DNA of 64,000 nucleotides from Solea solea (GCF_958295425.1 NC_081140.1:9679698-9743697); one strand, 5' to 3'; counted from the stretch's first letter, positions 24,681-39,600 are shown. Made by a program: numbers and translations. Notes: generated by a model from the letters alone, not told the origin.

Positions 24681-27600
24681 AGACTCTCGGTACATACAGG
24701 GACATCACGTCCTGATATGTCAGCGTGAAGACGCTGTCGGTTGCTCAATATTGGACAACACTTGAGGAGAATTACACGCCAGAGGCTCTACTGTCATGCA
24801 ATAGGCTTTCCCTTTGTGTGTGTGTGTGTGTGTTATTATTGAATGAATCAGGCTCCAGTCCGTCTGCTTTTGCAATTCACAAAACTGTGCTGTGTGTGTG
24901 TGGAACAAGGTGCCAATATAAAACAAAACAACAAAAAAGTTGATATGTGATCATGTTGACTTTCATATTGTGTCATCATGTAACGGACATACTGTATGTG
25001 TTTTAAAGCCACCGTGCTCTGTTTAACACTGATGACATTTTCAGATGTGGCCTATGTTTTGACCATGTGTGTGTCACACTGACAGACTTATGGGCTCCAG
25101 GTTTACTGTACACACACACATACATACATATATTTTCTCTCTCTCTTTTCATCCCGTTTCATCTCACTGGGACCTATCACCCTCTCCCTCTCTCTCTCCC
25201 ACCTTAGCACCCATCACTGACCCATATATTCAGTGGCCATACTGGGTAAAGATGGGGCAGTCGTCCTAGCCAGCATGGGACACAAGCAGTGCTGCTTGCT
25301 GTCTTCCCTCCTTTCTTCTCTATCTGCCCTTCTCCTCAGTGGTTGAGAGTGACTTTCCAGAGGAGAGGAGAGGAGAGACAGACTGAGGTGATGAATCTGC
25401 AGTGCTGAGGCTTGCCTCTCTGACCCTGCAGCCTGCAAGACTTGGCTTGCTCCAGGGGTTGTCCAGGGCACAGACAGTGAAGCCCACAACTGTAAGCTGT
25501 GTTTGTGTTGGGCTTTAAAACTTTGTGTGGTTTCACTTCTCACTTCTACAAACACACATGTTACACATGGTGGCATGTTTGGATGATTTGCATTAAGCAG
25601 CTTTTTTAAAAAACAACAACTAATCCCCTGTGCTTTTGAGGCTCAAGTGGCACTGGATGTGTTGGTAAAGCAGCAAACGGTGCTGATGCATCATGGAAAT
25701 TGGATACTAATTGCTAGCGTTGACCCACTAAGGGCCTGTGACTCAACACAGTAACCACCTCTTGCTCACTGTCAGTACCTGCAGAGCAGAGATACTCATA
25801 TACGCATCGCACAAAATCACATAAAAGGTGCTGACAGCTGCAGTAAAGTTGCCAAAGCGTAGCGCTATCTTGCAAAACCGTTTCGCAATGCTTGCTCCTG
25901 CTTACACTCACATGGGTGCATTCGGGTCAAGCTGAGGCTGCCAAGGAGCCGTTCACAACTTTACACTGGCACATCTTTTCTCACATACAAGCACACTTAA
26001 TCGTCCACTTTATGTTACCACGCTCACAGGATAATGTCAGTTTAATGACAGTATTAATAACTCTTTCTCTAAACTAGCTTTTTAGAGGTCAGAATAAGAT
26101 ACCCTTTTCTTTGTATTTGCCCCAAACACCCGCATACTTTACATGCAGCATTATCTACCAACAGGCACAAGTGGTGTCCAGCCCACCTTACTCTTACTAT
26201 ATTGTTTGTTTTCCTTTTGTGCTGAAGGTGTGACCAGTGTCATCTTATACCTGAAGCCTGTCCTCCCTCTCACCAGTGAAGGTTGTTTCTTTAAAGTGCT
26301 CACACACTGCCAGGGTCAGGGGTGCCTCCAAAACAAGGCTTCTAACGTTCCAGCAGGCTTTCATTCCTCTGTTCAGAGTTGTAGCAGTCAGTCCCTGAGG
26401 CAGCACACTTGCTTCAGTGCAACCCAGATCGTGGTAGAATATTATCGTATGCATCATGTAGCCATAACAAAACTGCCAGCTTCACAGAGACATCTTTTGA
26501 AGATGGGGGACAGCATTACTTACCCGTTACAGAGCATGTGTCTGTGTGAATTGTGACATTAGAGGCATGAAGTAGGTTTGTGTTACTGAAGGTCTTATTG
26601 AATGTTACAGCATATTAAAGTGTCATTGCTGTGTGGTTTAGATTTAATGCTCAAGAGGCCCGTCAATCATTTACTATACTTTTCCAGATTGACTGAGTCG
26701 TCCGTCTTTAATGTTCCTTCTGTGCTCCTCAGGTCAGGGTTCAGTGGCAGACAGGAATTTTTTTTCGAGGGCATGCCCTGCTGGGTGGCATGCATGGAGG
26801 CATAGAAGGAGCTTAAGGGAGAGGCTCCCTTTTTTTTTTTTTTTTATCTGATCAAAATGCTGTTGTTTGTTATAAATGGCATGATTGATGCTTCTGCCAA
26901 GAGCTCTTATCAGGGATCTTGCTCCACACCCACCTCATATACTACGCAAGCAGGCACACACAGGCCACCATACCATACCAATGATTCTCAGAAAGGCTTC
27001 CCATGGCACTTACCATGTTGGTACAGTGTGGAGAGACTTGTACCACAACAGAGGGAATTACATAAGCGTCAGTTCTTTCTCTTCCCGGCGTTTGTGTCAG
27101 CACTCCTTCAGTAGAGCAGGGAATATATATCTGTCTTTGAGTGTGCATTGCTTGCTGGCAGCTGTGCAAACACTGTTTGGGTGATCCAGCCTCTTCTTGA
27201 TGTGGTCTGTCGATGAATTGCGCCAAACAGCACAAACAGGACAGCTTTTCATCTGAGGTGTGCCATGTCAAACTGAGGGCAACGATTTGCCAAATCAAAA
27301 CGTGATTAGTCAGTGGACTGTTCAGTGGATCACGCATACGCTATTAGTTCGTGTTTGACCACGCCATGTCCGTGAGAGAGGAACAGATACCAGCTTGCTC
27401 AATGGGCCTCCCTGTGATGGTCAGACTTGTCAACAGACTGGGTGGATACTCGTGAATTGGATATCTGTGAGCTTCCACAATGATCCTCTCATTCTTTCCT
27501 CTTTCTTCCTTGTAGTGCTCAGTTATGCTACTGCGTTACATCAAATAGATTATCCCTCAGTTCAGCCTGTGTGTCATTCATGCCTCCTTTCAGTTATCTG

Positions 27601-30600
27601 CTTTGTTGCCCATATAAACATAAAATTGCGTGGGTCGTCCCTCATGAAAACACGCCTTAATCGTTTCTTATAAAGCTTAGTCATACACTGAGGTGTGTTA
27701 GCACTAAATACTGCAGCCTGCTAAATAGCAAGCATATGGCCAGATGGAGAGACTAGAGTCAATATGATGGTAGTAAGATCAAGCAATTGGTCAACTCCAG
27801 CTTCTTATTATACTTGCATTCCATAAAAAGCCAATAACCAAAACAAAGGAAAATATGTTCCTTTGCCAGTAAAATAAAGTATTATGAGCTTTTTTGTAAC
27901 GGACAACTCAATCATTCACCCACATAGCTCCTCCTCCAGTGCTCCGCCCCTTCATTCCCTCTCCTTCTCTGATTTCATGTTTTTCTGCTGGGTTTCTCTC
28001 AGGACACCTTGATGTGGTGTAGAGTGAGTTCCTGGGGAGTGCACTTTGTCTCATCCCCATTCATTTCTTGCTTGTAATCCCTGAGTCATGGCACTAGACG
28101 CCTGCTTCACCACACGCCACTACTGGCTGTCCGACTGCACGTCTGCTTGGCTCGCTTACTGGTTTTGTCTACCACAGGCCTCTCCCCTCCCTTACACTAC
28201 CAGTCTGACTGTGAACCCTAAGTGGCCTGACTCTGCCCCAAAATGGGTCCTCGACCGCCCACACATCTCAGCTGAGTGTTTTATAACTGTTTATTGTGCT
28301 CTTGCTCTGTTGCTGTTTCTGTTTTAAGGGGTCTACATTTAGGAGCTGTGTGTCCTATAGTTGAAACCGAACCTCTTCTAGTTTGGGTTGCTTTGAGAAT
28401 CAGTCTGCTGTCCTGAAAGGCGATGAATTTGTTTCCCTATGGGTGTTCAGCTGTCCACATGGAGCCCATGTCACTCATTTTTGTGCAGTTTATGTTCCAG
28501 ATTTTCTTCCCTTGTTTTTCCCCTTTGTCTGCATTTGCTGCACACCACCTGTTTTTGGAGTCAGTATTGCGTGCTGTTTTTGTAATCAGGACAACAAATG
28601 GAACACAGCCACAGATTTCATGTGTATCAGACCTGAAGCAGCACCAAATATGTACACATTGTTTAGTCTATTGAAAGAAGGAATGATAAAGAAGTGTGGG
28701 TTTTTTTTGTGGGTGGTGGCCTTTGTTGTGTAGGTGTGACCCTGTGGGGCTCATGATGAGTTGGGCCTTGGTGATGCAGTCAAATGAGAGGCACATGTTC
28801 TGGCATAGGAAAGTTGTTAAGCTGCTCGCTGGTGACGATGTGGTGAAAACAGCTGGATTCTTTATCTTTGTCTGTCTAGTCTGACCTCCCTTGTATCAGC
28901 ATTTTCAAAATAATAAAAAGAGCTGCCTTACATGAGCTGTAGGCCCACGTGTCCTAAAAAGGATGAGGACTCGTCTTTGGCAGTGTTCTTATACAGAAAT
29001 ATGAATGTCATCTGTGGAATATTATCATTTTGCTTCATGTAAGTCTTTGTTAGAGATGGTCTGTTTGTTTTCTTAAATGTGGGCTTGTTGCCTGCACAGT
29101 CAAAAGGTAACTGAGTCACAGAGTAGGTTTTTTTTACAACATACGGTCATTGCTTTCATCATGACCAGTCACATTGAATTGGCAAGATATCTCCTGAAGT
29201 CCAGTCATTCTTCGAGTGGACTGAGTCACTGCCTGTCTGTGCTTGTGTTTCTGTGTGACAAAGTGTGTGTGTGTGTGTGAGGGAGGGAGAGCAAGCAGGG
29301 GGAGGGAGGGTGAAGGGTTGACATGCACACGTGTTGGAAAGTATTTTTTTTTTTTTTACTGTGAAACACTTGAGTTGTAACTTTCCATATCAAATTGTGG
29401 TTTAAAATCTTTTCATCAAAACAGTTAGCCGAAGCGAGGTGTTTTCACACCATCATGAAAAATAGCATTTGTTCAATAAGATAAAGGATGAGAGACGCAG
29501 CCAGATGTTTGATGTTGTACGTCTCTTTAAGCAATACAGCCTGCACTGAGCTTAAAATAGAAGGGCAATTCAACCTCTTAATCTGAGACCATTTTGCCAC
29601 TTACACCACTAAGTCATTTTTGGTCACATTAGAGGAAAACAAGAAAGCTGTGAGAAGCACATTAGCGATTGTAAAACAGAGGTGGAATGCAAGGCACGCA
29701 ACATGAAAACATTGTGGTTGGGGGGTGGGAGGGTTTATTTGTCAAGTTTCCATCTGTTGCCCATAGCTTGCCTTCAAACCAGTAATAAGCTCTTATATAC
29801 TGTATAATGCATAATGAGATCCATAAACTGACTTAAGGACATACATGTTGCACGCAAAGAATGCCTGTGAGAGAGACTGTGCCATCCATGTGTGTTAGTT
29901 TTTGATTGTATGATATCCCATGCAATTCAGATTTACAGAACCTGGTTGTGGAATGTATCAGTTTGGACTAAAATAGGGCAGGCACCATGTTTTGTGGAAA
30001 AAATGCAACACAGAGAGTAAACTGTTTGTCAGATATGTCGTGTGTTTGGTTTAATGCCTAAACAGTCCCCCCAGAGCATCCCCTGTCTGTTTACAACAGG
30101 GATGGAGCCTGGGAGGGCAGCTAGCCTGGACACAGCTAGGCTAGCACCTGCGCTCACACAAGTACAGTAGAATAAGTGGACGAAAAACACAGTAAGTAGT
30201 GCTTTTGCTATAAATATTTAACATATATGGAGGTCGTGGAAAACAGTTGTGTGAGATTTGTTAGACTTTTCCCTCAGTATTGTCTCTCTGCCTTAATAAG
30301 TAATGGAGAACTTGATGGTTGTGCAATGTGGGGTTGTGAAAAATACAATACTGTTGCTCAACATTTAATACTTAAGGCATAACTAAGATCTGTTTCGCAC
30401 TGTTTAAGATCACAGAGTAACAAAATGTGTACATGTGGGTAGTTAAATCAGCAACAGGACGCCAAATCATGCCTCGTCTCTGTTCCCCTCGTTGCTCTGG
30501 AAATTTCCATCTAGCTTTTAATAAAAATGTGTTGAGCTTCTGTCAGCAATGGCTCAGGATCTTTTCAAACTCAGACATAATGTTATATCAAGCACTGAGA

Positions 30601-33600
30601 CATTGGCATAAACAGTAGGGTTAATGCACTTTCACGTCATAAGCTAATATGATTTCAGCGATGGAGGTGGGGGAAGAAAAAAGACGACGAGGCATCAGTG
30701 GGGTATTAGTCTCACTTAATGTCTGCTTCAGTAGCGGGTGTGTCTGTGGCAGTGAGCCCCCTGGACAACTCTGGTTTCATGGCCAAAGACAATGTCAGCA
30801 GTTGTACAGCTGTTTTACACCACCAGAAGCCTTAAGAATAAAGGGTTTTCATAGCCCTGGTTTTTGCGTGGCATCTCTTTAGGTTAACACTGTCCTAAAT
30901 GAAGCAGACTTGGGTCTATGTCTGGACCGGCCTTGTCACACTGGCTTGACCCAGGCCTACACATCTATTCCTGGCCCTTGGCACTGAGACTGGAAGCTAA
31001 ACAGTGGGGCAGCTGGTCGAACAAGCAGCCCTCTCAAAAACAGACTGCCACCCTGTCCTCCTCCTCTTACTCCACTGCAACCCTTAGCCACCACTTTATC
31101 ATCCCGTTGCATTGAATGGGCCTCCTTCTTGTTGGTTGGGTTTATGACCCCGTGTTCTCAGACCAGAGATCAAGATACAGATCTCCATCAAAGGCTCCCT
31201 CAGAGACCACTGTCACCTCTGGACCGGCCTGACTTAAAGAGCTGATTATAAACCTCTGTCAAGTAGCCAAGATCATCTCTTGTTTTTGTTCCCTGCACTT
31301 TGCCATAACGGTGCTGATATGTACCTGTGAGCATCTTGAGAAGGGTATGAGACCTCAGGGGTCTAACAAGTGTTTAACCTCCCCCTGAACCCACAACTCA
31401 CCTCACATTCCACAGGAAGTGGCAACTCAGTAGCAGGAAATTGTTCTTTTTCTTATTCACATTGAAAACAAAAAAAAAGAAAACAATCTATATACTCAAC
31501 TTCAGATTAACACACGTGGAAAGCTCAGCTTTGAATAGTCTCTTGGATGTTATCTTCTTTTTTCACCAACAAACATCCACTCATTAGATATACTCTGTAT
31601 GACTATTTATAGCTGAGCTGCATGATAGAAGGTATATTGTCCCTTATTGCACGGGTCTGGTTGCCTGCTGTGTTTGTATCATTGCATCATTTTGAGTGGA
31701 GGCAGCAGTCCAGGGTTTATGAATGAATCGTCTCTCCGCCAAACGCTGGGAGATGGCACTGATCCCACTGTGATGTCACTCCAGAGACAACGAGAAGAGC
31801 GGGAGCTTTATGAGACCTCCCATTCATTCATCTGTCTCTCTCTCTCTCCCTCTGTGCCCACCCCCGGCTCTCTTGTCCTGTGATGGGCTCATATTACAGA
31901 GCGGTGACTCACTCAGCCAGCCACCCACCCACCCATCCCTCCTTCCGTGTGTTCATTGTCACCCCTCACCCACCCATGATGCTCCCTTTCTGTCGTCCCC
32001 TGGTCCTGCCCTGCCCCATCCATGCCTTTTCTATCTCCATAAACCACAAAAATCCCAATTTCACACCCACGCTCTGGCGCACAGGCAAAGGAAACTACTA
32101 ATTTAGTTCATGTGTGTGTATGTGTGGGTTGGTTTAACAGCCCAAGGTGCCAAAGAGAACCTCAGTCTATGGTTGGAGTTGGGGCTTGGTGATAAGGGCA
32201 GGGCAGTTATGGTGCACACAGTCTGTCGGAGAGAATCCCTGGGAGAAATATCACCACTGCACTCAGCAGACCATCGATTAATCATGGCAGGGGCGGAGTG
32301 GCTAATCAATACCCTTACTGTACATTTACATCCAGACTAAACATCAGTCTCCCTCTCTCAGAATACATGGACATATTTGCTTGGCGTCATTAGAAGAAGT
32401 TGGTTGTATTTCAGACTCACAAGCTCTTTTGACTCTCTCTTGTTAGTGAAATGTGAATGCCATAATGTTGCCTGTGATTTACACCCACTCCCACATTTTG
32501 GGAGCTAAGTGGATGGGACTCATTTTGCGGACAGACCCACACTGTCTAATGTGGAAAGTGATGACTTGTGGATGCTCTAACTCTCAGTATGTACTGACCA
32601 TTCTGTATCTAATGGGACTCATTGGCATTGAAATCCTATCAGGACTTCATCATTTACTAGAGATCGTCTAGATTCAAGCTGGCCTCTCTTACTAATGGAT
32701 GCGCACTGTGCATTAGCTCTGCCGCAGACAACTTTCATATGGGTCATTCACCACAGAGACTGCTCTGTTATCACTGCACTTTTAAGTCTCATGTTTGCCG
32801 CCAGTGTCGATGTATCCGCAGCTTTGCATTTTGTTTCAAAAGAATTACAGCAATGCAGTGTACATGCATGTCCTATAAAAAGTTGAATGTTTGGTTAAAA
32901 GTGCCATTGTACTGTCACCTAACAGTCTGAGTGTAGGAGACATGTGTTATGCTTTGAATTGCTGTAAGGCAGTCAACAAACATCCCACTTCAAACTCCGT
33001 TTTTTAACGTTTTAAACAAGTAATTCAAAATGAAAACAAAAGAAATCACCCAAATTGCAGTTCACGCGTTATTTTGCTCTATAATCATGGTTCACATATT
33101 TCTCTCTTTCGCATGTCTAATGGTAGTTGTCATGCGAGATGGTGTTGAGTGTCTTTGATGGAGGATTTAGTGCTAAAGTGGGTTCAAGTCTGTGTGGGCA
33201 AGTACAGACTGGGGCTGCGTTGATAAAAGCAATGGGGAGGGAGAGAGGCGTAAATGGTTTGAAAGTGCAGACAACCTCCACTCGATCCAGCTTAAATAAA
33301 CTGCCACATTTCGCCTTTTTTTCACATCAAAGTGCAGACTGTCTCAACCCCGGTTCCATCTCAGTTTGCAGCCGTTTGCAACATGCTCGTTTTTGCACTA
33401 CCAAGACTACTTGAAAGAAAAATGAGCTCAGTGGAGGCCCAGACAGTTTTGCTGTCAGGAGCATCTTCTGCCTAACAACAACTCGCTCAGGTCTCATTTT
33501 AATGTGAAGGTGCACGGTTAATTTTGATGTGCCGGCTGCAACTGACAGTAGTTTAACTGGGGTCTTTTGTGAGACCGTAAAACAGTGTTTATTCTCAGCT

Positions 33601-36600
33601 CCTCTGCTTTGCTTGTGACTAGAATGGATATCTTTCTGCTTGTTCACCAGTCGTACAGATACAAATATATTATTACAGCCCTAATTGAATCACATGTCGA
33701 GGCAAAGAGCTCGCCTGTTCTGTGTCTCGCATGACTTGCAAGGCTTCTTTCTTTAGAGCCAAAGACAGAAACAAGAAAGTTGGAGGCCTAATTTTAAGAA
33801 TGGCCAGACAGACATTGGTTACATGGGCAAAGAAGCGACAGCTGCTGTGCATTCCAGATGAGGTCAAGGCGTCAGCAAGTGGTGAAAACAAGCATGAACT
33901 GTTTGTTGCTCTGGTGTTCTGCAGGCAGATAAAACCACCAGCCAGTGGGGATGCCAGAACATCTGGGTTTGGCAAATGGTGTTTCTGTGAGGGGAGTGAC
34001 ACAACTTTTCCTCAAGTCAAATTTCTGGTTTTTAACTATTTCAACTGATGTGTAAATGAGATGGAAACAATTACTTAGAAAGAGTCATCTATAGAAGTGT
34101 GATTCAACCTCTGATGTGCAATTTAACCTGTTGAAGCACCAATATGTTCTTAAGTGTTCTGTTGAAAACCCCCTCCCCCCCAGAGTTGATCAGATTAAAT
34201 AGTGCTATTACATCATACTGCAGTTGCAAACAGATCATGATGTTCTATATGTGGGCCTTTGTTTTGGAAAAAAGTGTGGGTGCTTTATAGATCAAATGAA
34301 TGAACTACATGAAGTTAATTGGATCTGTATAGACCCCTTTATGTCTTTTACAAGTGATTTGAGATGAGTCTTGGCCCAGTTAGTTTTTAGCAGTCTATTC
34401 TAGTGTTAGTGTCCCGGGGGTCTTTCCCCTTTTTCCTCCCATCATGTCTATGGTTTTTGCCCCCTTTAGCCCACACTTCTACAGTCTGGTCTATCTAATT
34501 GGATGAGTGCGAGTCATCAGGCGCTGTTTAAAGCCATCAAAGGGAGCTCTGTTCCCCACTGGGTGCCCACTGGCTGTAAGGAGAGAACACTAAGCCCAGT
34601 GTGTGGCTGAGACCCTCGAGACAGCCCACCCGCCAGTTCTCCTAACCACCCGCCAGCAGCTACAGTGACATCATCACCTCATCCCTTGACCCTTGACCTT
34701 TCAGAATGTTTGACCCCATGCTTGGTGCGATGACAGTGGGCCTACTGTGTGGGGGCAACATGGGTGGAGGGCCAGCAGGGGTCATGGTGTCCCTGATAGG
34801 CAACTTGAGATGCTCTGTCACCCAGGATTTGCAGCTAAGAGATTAGTGTTTGTTGTATTTTATTTTATTTTATTTTTTTTAATCTAGCAATTTCACTATT
34901 GATTTGTGGGATAAAATAGCTAATTACACTGTGCTGATTTGCAAATGGCATTGTATTGAGTGACAGCTCTTGTTTAAATAGGGTGGATGTGATATGGTGA
35001 CAGTGTCTGTGTTTGGAGAAGAGGTAGTTGTCGACTTGTGTTGTTAATCATGGTCAAATGTGACCATGTGTATATATATACCACCACTGTATATATGTGT
35101 GGGTGTGTGTGTGTGTGTGTCTATAAAGAGGTGACTGACCACATTCACAAGTCTGTCTTTCTCACCCTCTTTCCCACCCTCTTTCTCTCTCCTATCAGTT
35201 TTTAGTAAGCTTTATTGGCATGCAACATAACACAGTGTGCTTTGTTGTAGCTTGGGTAGGCAATCATAATTGACTCAGCATACTATGTTAATATTTGCAT
35301 TTGTAAATAAAATAGACACTGATACTGCTCAAAATCATAACATACATGCATTTGCTTCATGATTTGTAGATCCAGAGTGTGGTGATGTCCCGCTACTAAC
35401 ACCGGGAAGTAAAGAGATGATGTCCCAGGCTCTGAAGGCCACCTTCAGTGGTTTCACTAAGGAACAGCAGCGGCTGGGTATTCCCAAAGGTAAGGCGTTG
35501 AGCTGCCTCTAATTGTCATAAGTGCGTTCACATTTGCATTGTGGAAATTGATTAAATGATCAAATGTTAATGGTGAAAGCATGAACCTTCAAACGCACCT
35601 CAATGTGTCACATGTATTAGATGCTTTTATGTCATTATCTGCTCAAGATCATCCAGTTAAGGTGTCCTTTAGAGGGATTCACTGAAAAACATCAGTCCAC
35701 ATGTTTCAAAGAATTAAGACAGAGAAAAAACGGTATTAGCTTCTTAGGTCTCGGCTGAGTACAGAGCCTCTTCATGCTGTTTAGAGGCAGCAGGGGTTTT
35801 AGTGTCCTTCTGTGTAATTGTACTATATCTGCAGACTATGGTTCTGCTTTGTCATTATCACTGCTATTTACATCCACTGCTGCCTCCCTGTTTGCTGTTG
35901 GTAGATATATTTACCACAAAGGTAAAACCAAACATTGGAGTTTTTGTCACAGTGAAAACAGAACTTAACGCAGTGCTTAAGTTGCACTTCAGCGCACCAG
36001 AATAGAAAAGTGAAAGCTACTGTAAATCTGCATAGACATTCACATGTCAGTCACACATGAAGGTGAATGTTTGAATACATTTGCAAGTATATTCATCTCT
36101 TCTAGTCGTATGCTCATGCGCCTACTTGAAGTCAATAACAACCAAATCTACAAATAATAATCATATATATATATTTGTTTGAATCCTTTTTAGATCCCAG
36201 ACAGTGGACAGAAAACCATGTGGCTGAGTGGCTTACGTGGACTGTGAACGAGTTCAGTCTGAAGAACGTTGACTTTGACAAATTCTGCATTAACGGAGCC
36301 ACCTTGTGTGCGATGGGGAAGGAGCGCTTCCTCGACTTAGCACCTGACTTTGTGGGTGACATCCTTTGGGAACATTTAGAAATGCTTCAAAAAGGTAAAG
36401 TCGTACTGTAGTCCCCGATAGACAAGTTCATTTACTGATTGTTTACTTTATTTGTGGTATTTCTGTTCATTTGAAGATTTTATTTTAAATCACGTACTAT
36501 ACTGTAAGGGTGGTGGGTGGGGGGACTCATTCACCAAATGTGGTGATGTAACTGTTGGTATTTGCTATACGGGAGCCAAACAGGAAGAAACAGTTTAGCT

Positions 36601-39600
36601 CGGGTCATTAATTTTTGATAATGCTGGATGCAGTTACATGATACATCAAATCAATAGCGAGGTCACTGACGCGCTTCTATCTATTTTTCATGAAGAGGAT
36701 ACAAAGCATTATCCCATCAATGGATTGACCTCCAACTTCCAGGAATCCCGTTATACCTCAGACTACTTTGGCAGTAAGTACTGTACTCACTCACACACTC
36801 ATTGTTAATCATTCTGTAAAAGCACAAGAGGCTACATGACTAAAATATGAATGTTCATATTAAAATCATACATTTATAGTGGGGGAAAAAAAAAAAGCAG
36901 AGTTAAGTTTAGTTTCGTCTAAGAATTTCCAAAATCCCTGTGACTCACTCAAGGTCCTGTTTAATGGACCATTCACACACTCGGCATTTGGGCAGCAGTT
37001 CAGCACAGGAGGGCTAACAAGTGCTCTATTCTGAGTTTGATCTTTTCCTCCTCTGTTCCGCTCCTTGCTTTCTATCTGCATTTCATGTCTTCAGGCTACG
37101 GTGTTGAGCATGCTCAGTGTGTCCCTCCTTCTGAATACTCAGAGCCCGGCTTCATCACAGAGTCCTACCAGACACTTCATCCCATCAGCTCCGAGGAATT
37201 GCTGACGCTCAAGTACGAGAGTGAATACCCTGCTGTCATCCTACGGGACACACCCCTCAATCCGCTGCAGGTGGACTACTTTTCTGTCAAGCAGGAGGTG
37301 GTATCCCCTGACAACATGTGTGTGGGACGCCTCAGCAGAGGTGAGCAGTCATGGACTAGATAAGAAGAGCGTATTTGTGAGTTGATAGGATGATGCAGGA
37401 TTAGTCTGGAAGGAATCGCTGCATGCATGTTTTACTCATCAGTGTGAGCGCTGGGTGACATCTGTTCACATTATGTGCTACATGTTTTCACGAGCGCATG
37501 TAGGTACGAAGCGTCGCTGTGGGTGTGTATGTGCGTGTTACTGAGCCGACGCTACCAGAATCGTGTCATGCCACATCGCTGCGTGTTTATTAGATGAGAA
37601 GAAAAGCAGGCCCTCTGGTTGGTTTGTGGTTCAAGCAAACCCGCCTCATGCACTCTTGTCTGGGTCTGGAAAAAAAGAAAAGAGTATTGTTTTTGTCAGA
37701 GTGATGCATGAACCAAAGCCACAACGTGTTCCTTTATGTAAAACAGCTTAAGTGGTGTAACCTTCAAGATTTATTTTTTTTCGTTGGCCTCTTTTTCTTG
37801 ACTCAACTTTAAGGTTCTCGGTAAGACGGTGGAGGTGTCATCCTCAGTGAGCAAGTGTGGACTTTTCTCATGAAACTTTCTGAATGCACAGGCCTGTCTT
37901 CTCATCCGCTGATAGTATACAAAGGAATTAGGATCATAGTTTACATTTATAGTCACAAAGCTAGGGTTTTCTATCCACAAATCCCCCAGCTGTATAAATG
38001 AATAGCATGTGCCAAGTGCATTATACAAGCCCCCATATGGTGCTTTAAGCATTTGCCTGCAAGGTATGAGGTCCAGTCCTCATGCATCACACATACCAAG
38101 TGTTTGAGCATGGCGTTACGCTCTCCCAACGTGGGAAAGTATTTTGTAGCACAATTGATATCCACATGTGGCTTCGATTGCAGTGCTGCTTTATCTGTCA
38201 TTTGTTAATGACTCACCATTGAAAGACTCCTCTTATCTTTCCCCAGGCCAAAAATAGCAAGGCAATTTGTGTGACTGTCTTACATTTAAAATCAAACTCT
38301 ATTAGTGGCTGTATGCGTCAAATGAGGTGTGAAAGGGAGCGATGTGGCACTGCAGAGGAGAAGAAAAATAAAGCCTACTCAGAAAGAATGTTAATTGAAT
38401 ACATGAACTCCTAAAATCGTGTTTATGTCACGTTCATACATAACAATTTTACATTCTCATGCACTCAATTGTTTTGTTTTTTTTTGAGAAAGATATTTCA
38501 ACGCGTGGTATGTTTCAAAAAATAAATGTAAAGTCGACTTTCTTGTAACAACATTTGCGCTCATCCTTCTCTCTTCAGGTAAACTCGGTGGCCAGGACTC
38601 GTTTGAGAGCATCGAGAGCTTTGAGAGCTGTGACCGACTGACCCAGTCGTGGAGCAGCCAGTCCTCGTTCAGCAGCCTGCAGCGGGTGCCTTCCTATGAC
38701 AGCTTCGACTCGGAAGACTACCCCGCTGCCTTGCACGGCCACAAGCCCAAGGGCACCTTCAAAGACTATGTGAGGGAGCGCTCAGACCTCAGCAAGGATA
38801 AACCCGTCATCCCAGCAGCGGCACTGGCAGGATACACAGGTAAGACGCCTCAATGTCACCGTTGGCACGTTATCATTTTGTGTGGCGTCCTACCTCGATA
38901 AGTGCTGCAGCATTATATATATCTTCTTCACAGCGGAGGGTGTTTTTAAAAGTCAGAGCAGGAAAAGTGCGGGGTAAATAATGACATCAATCATCATAGC
39001 TCTGGTCCATTTAGATTGAACCTATGCATCAGCCAGCATGCACCTTAACACTGTAATACCTTACAGGAAATGTTGTTACTAGTCACAGAATGCAACAAAA
39101 AATGAGAACTCAAAATCAAGGCAAATGAAAGACATTAATATTTGGGGTGGACCTACGTATTCTCACACGTAGATTTCCTTCCACATTCCCATACGACATA
39201 CAATTGAATGCAGCTGTAACACACTTGTTGATGCTCTGCAAAAGTAAGGAAGCCCCAATGCACTGCTTTCTGTTTTTATATATGTACTGTATATATATAT
39301 ATATATACTACATATACAAAAACATGTCATGCACATTACAGGAAACCTAACCGGTTTCATTTACACATTCTTCTTTTTCTTGCCACTACTTTTGTTCTGT
39401 TTTCACTTATTGTGTATTTCCTTGTAATCTGTGGCACACATCTCATGCCTAGCTTTTCTAGGTCACCCTAGCCATGCTGGTAAAACACACAAGTTGTGAT
39501 TGCCACTGCACACAAGTGCAGAGGGAGAATTATCTCTGCATCTCATGAAGCATCTTCATACTCATACATGCTGGCTGGTGTGTGGTCTCCAAGTGCAACG

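Larger units (their letters stand above)
24560..35369 (+). other. Large intron before the first shared exon
   Basis: This 10.8-kb GT-AG intron has no recognised exon on either strand. It contains a CA tract at 24651-24679, a GT tract at about 29264-29279, a GT tract at about 35101-35120, a tandem nuclear-receptor half-site at 34686-34702 and a retroposon tail ending close to the acceptor. The GC-richer stretches at about 31640-32340 and 34490-34800 hold no simple repeats and are the likeliest to be regulatory, but nothing firm can be said. Confidence 0.7.

Noticed and set aside
28088..28327. Plus-strand open frame of 79 codons, tryptophan- and cysteine-rich
   Set aside because: It lies inside a large ets1 intron, has no family resemblance and no convincing splice or promoter signals.
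37771..38201. Overlapping minus-strand open frames in an ets1 intron
   Set aside because: The two frames overlap each other, neither looks like a known protein or transposase, and no repeat family was recognised.
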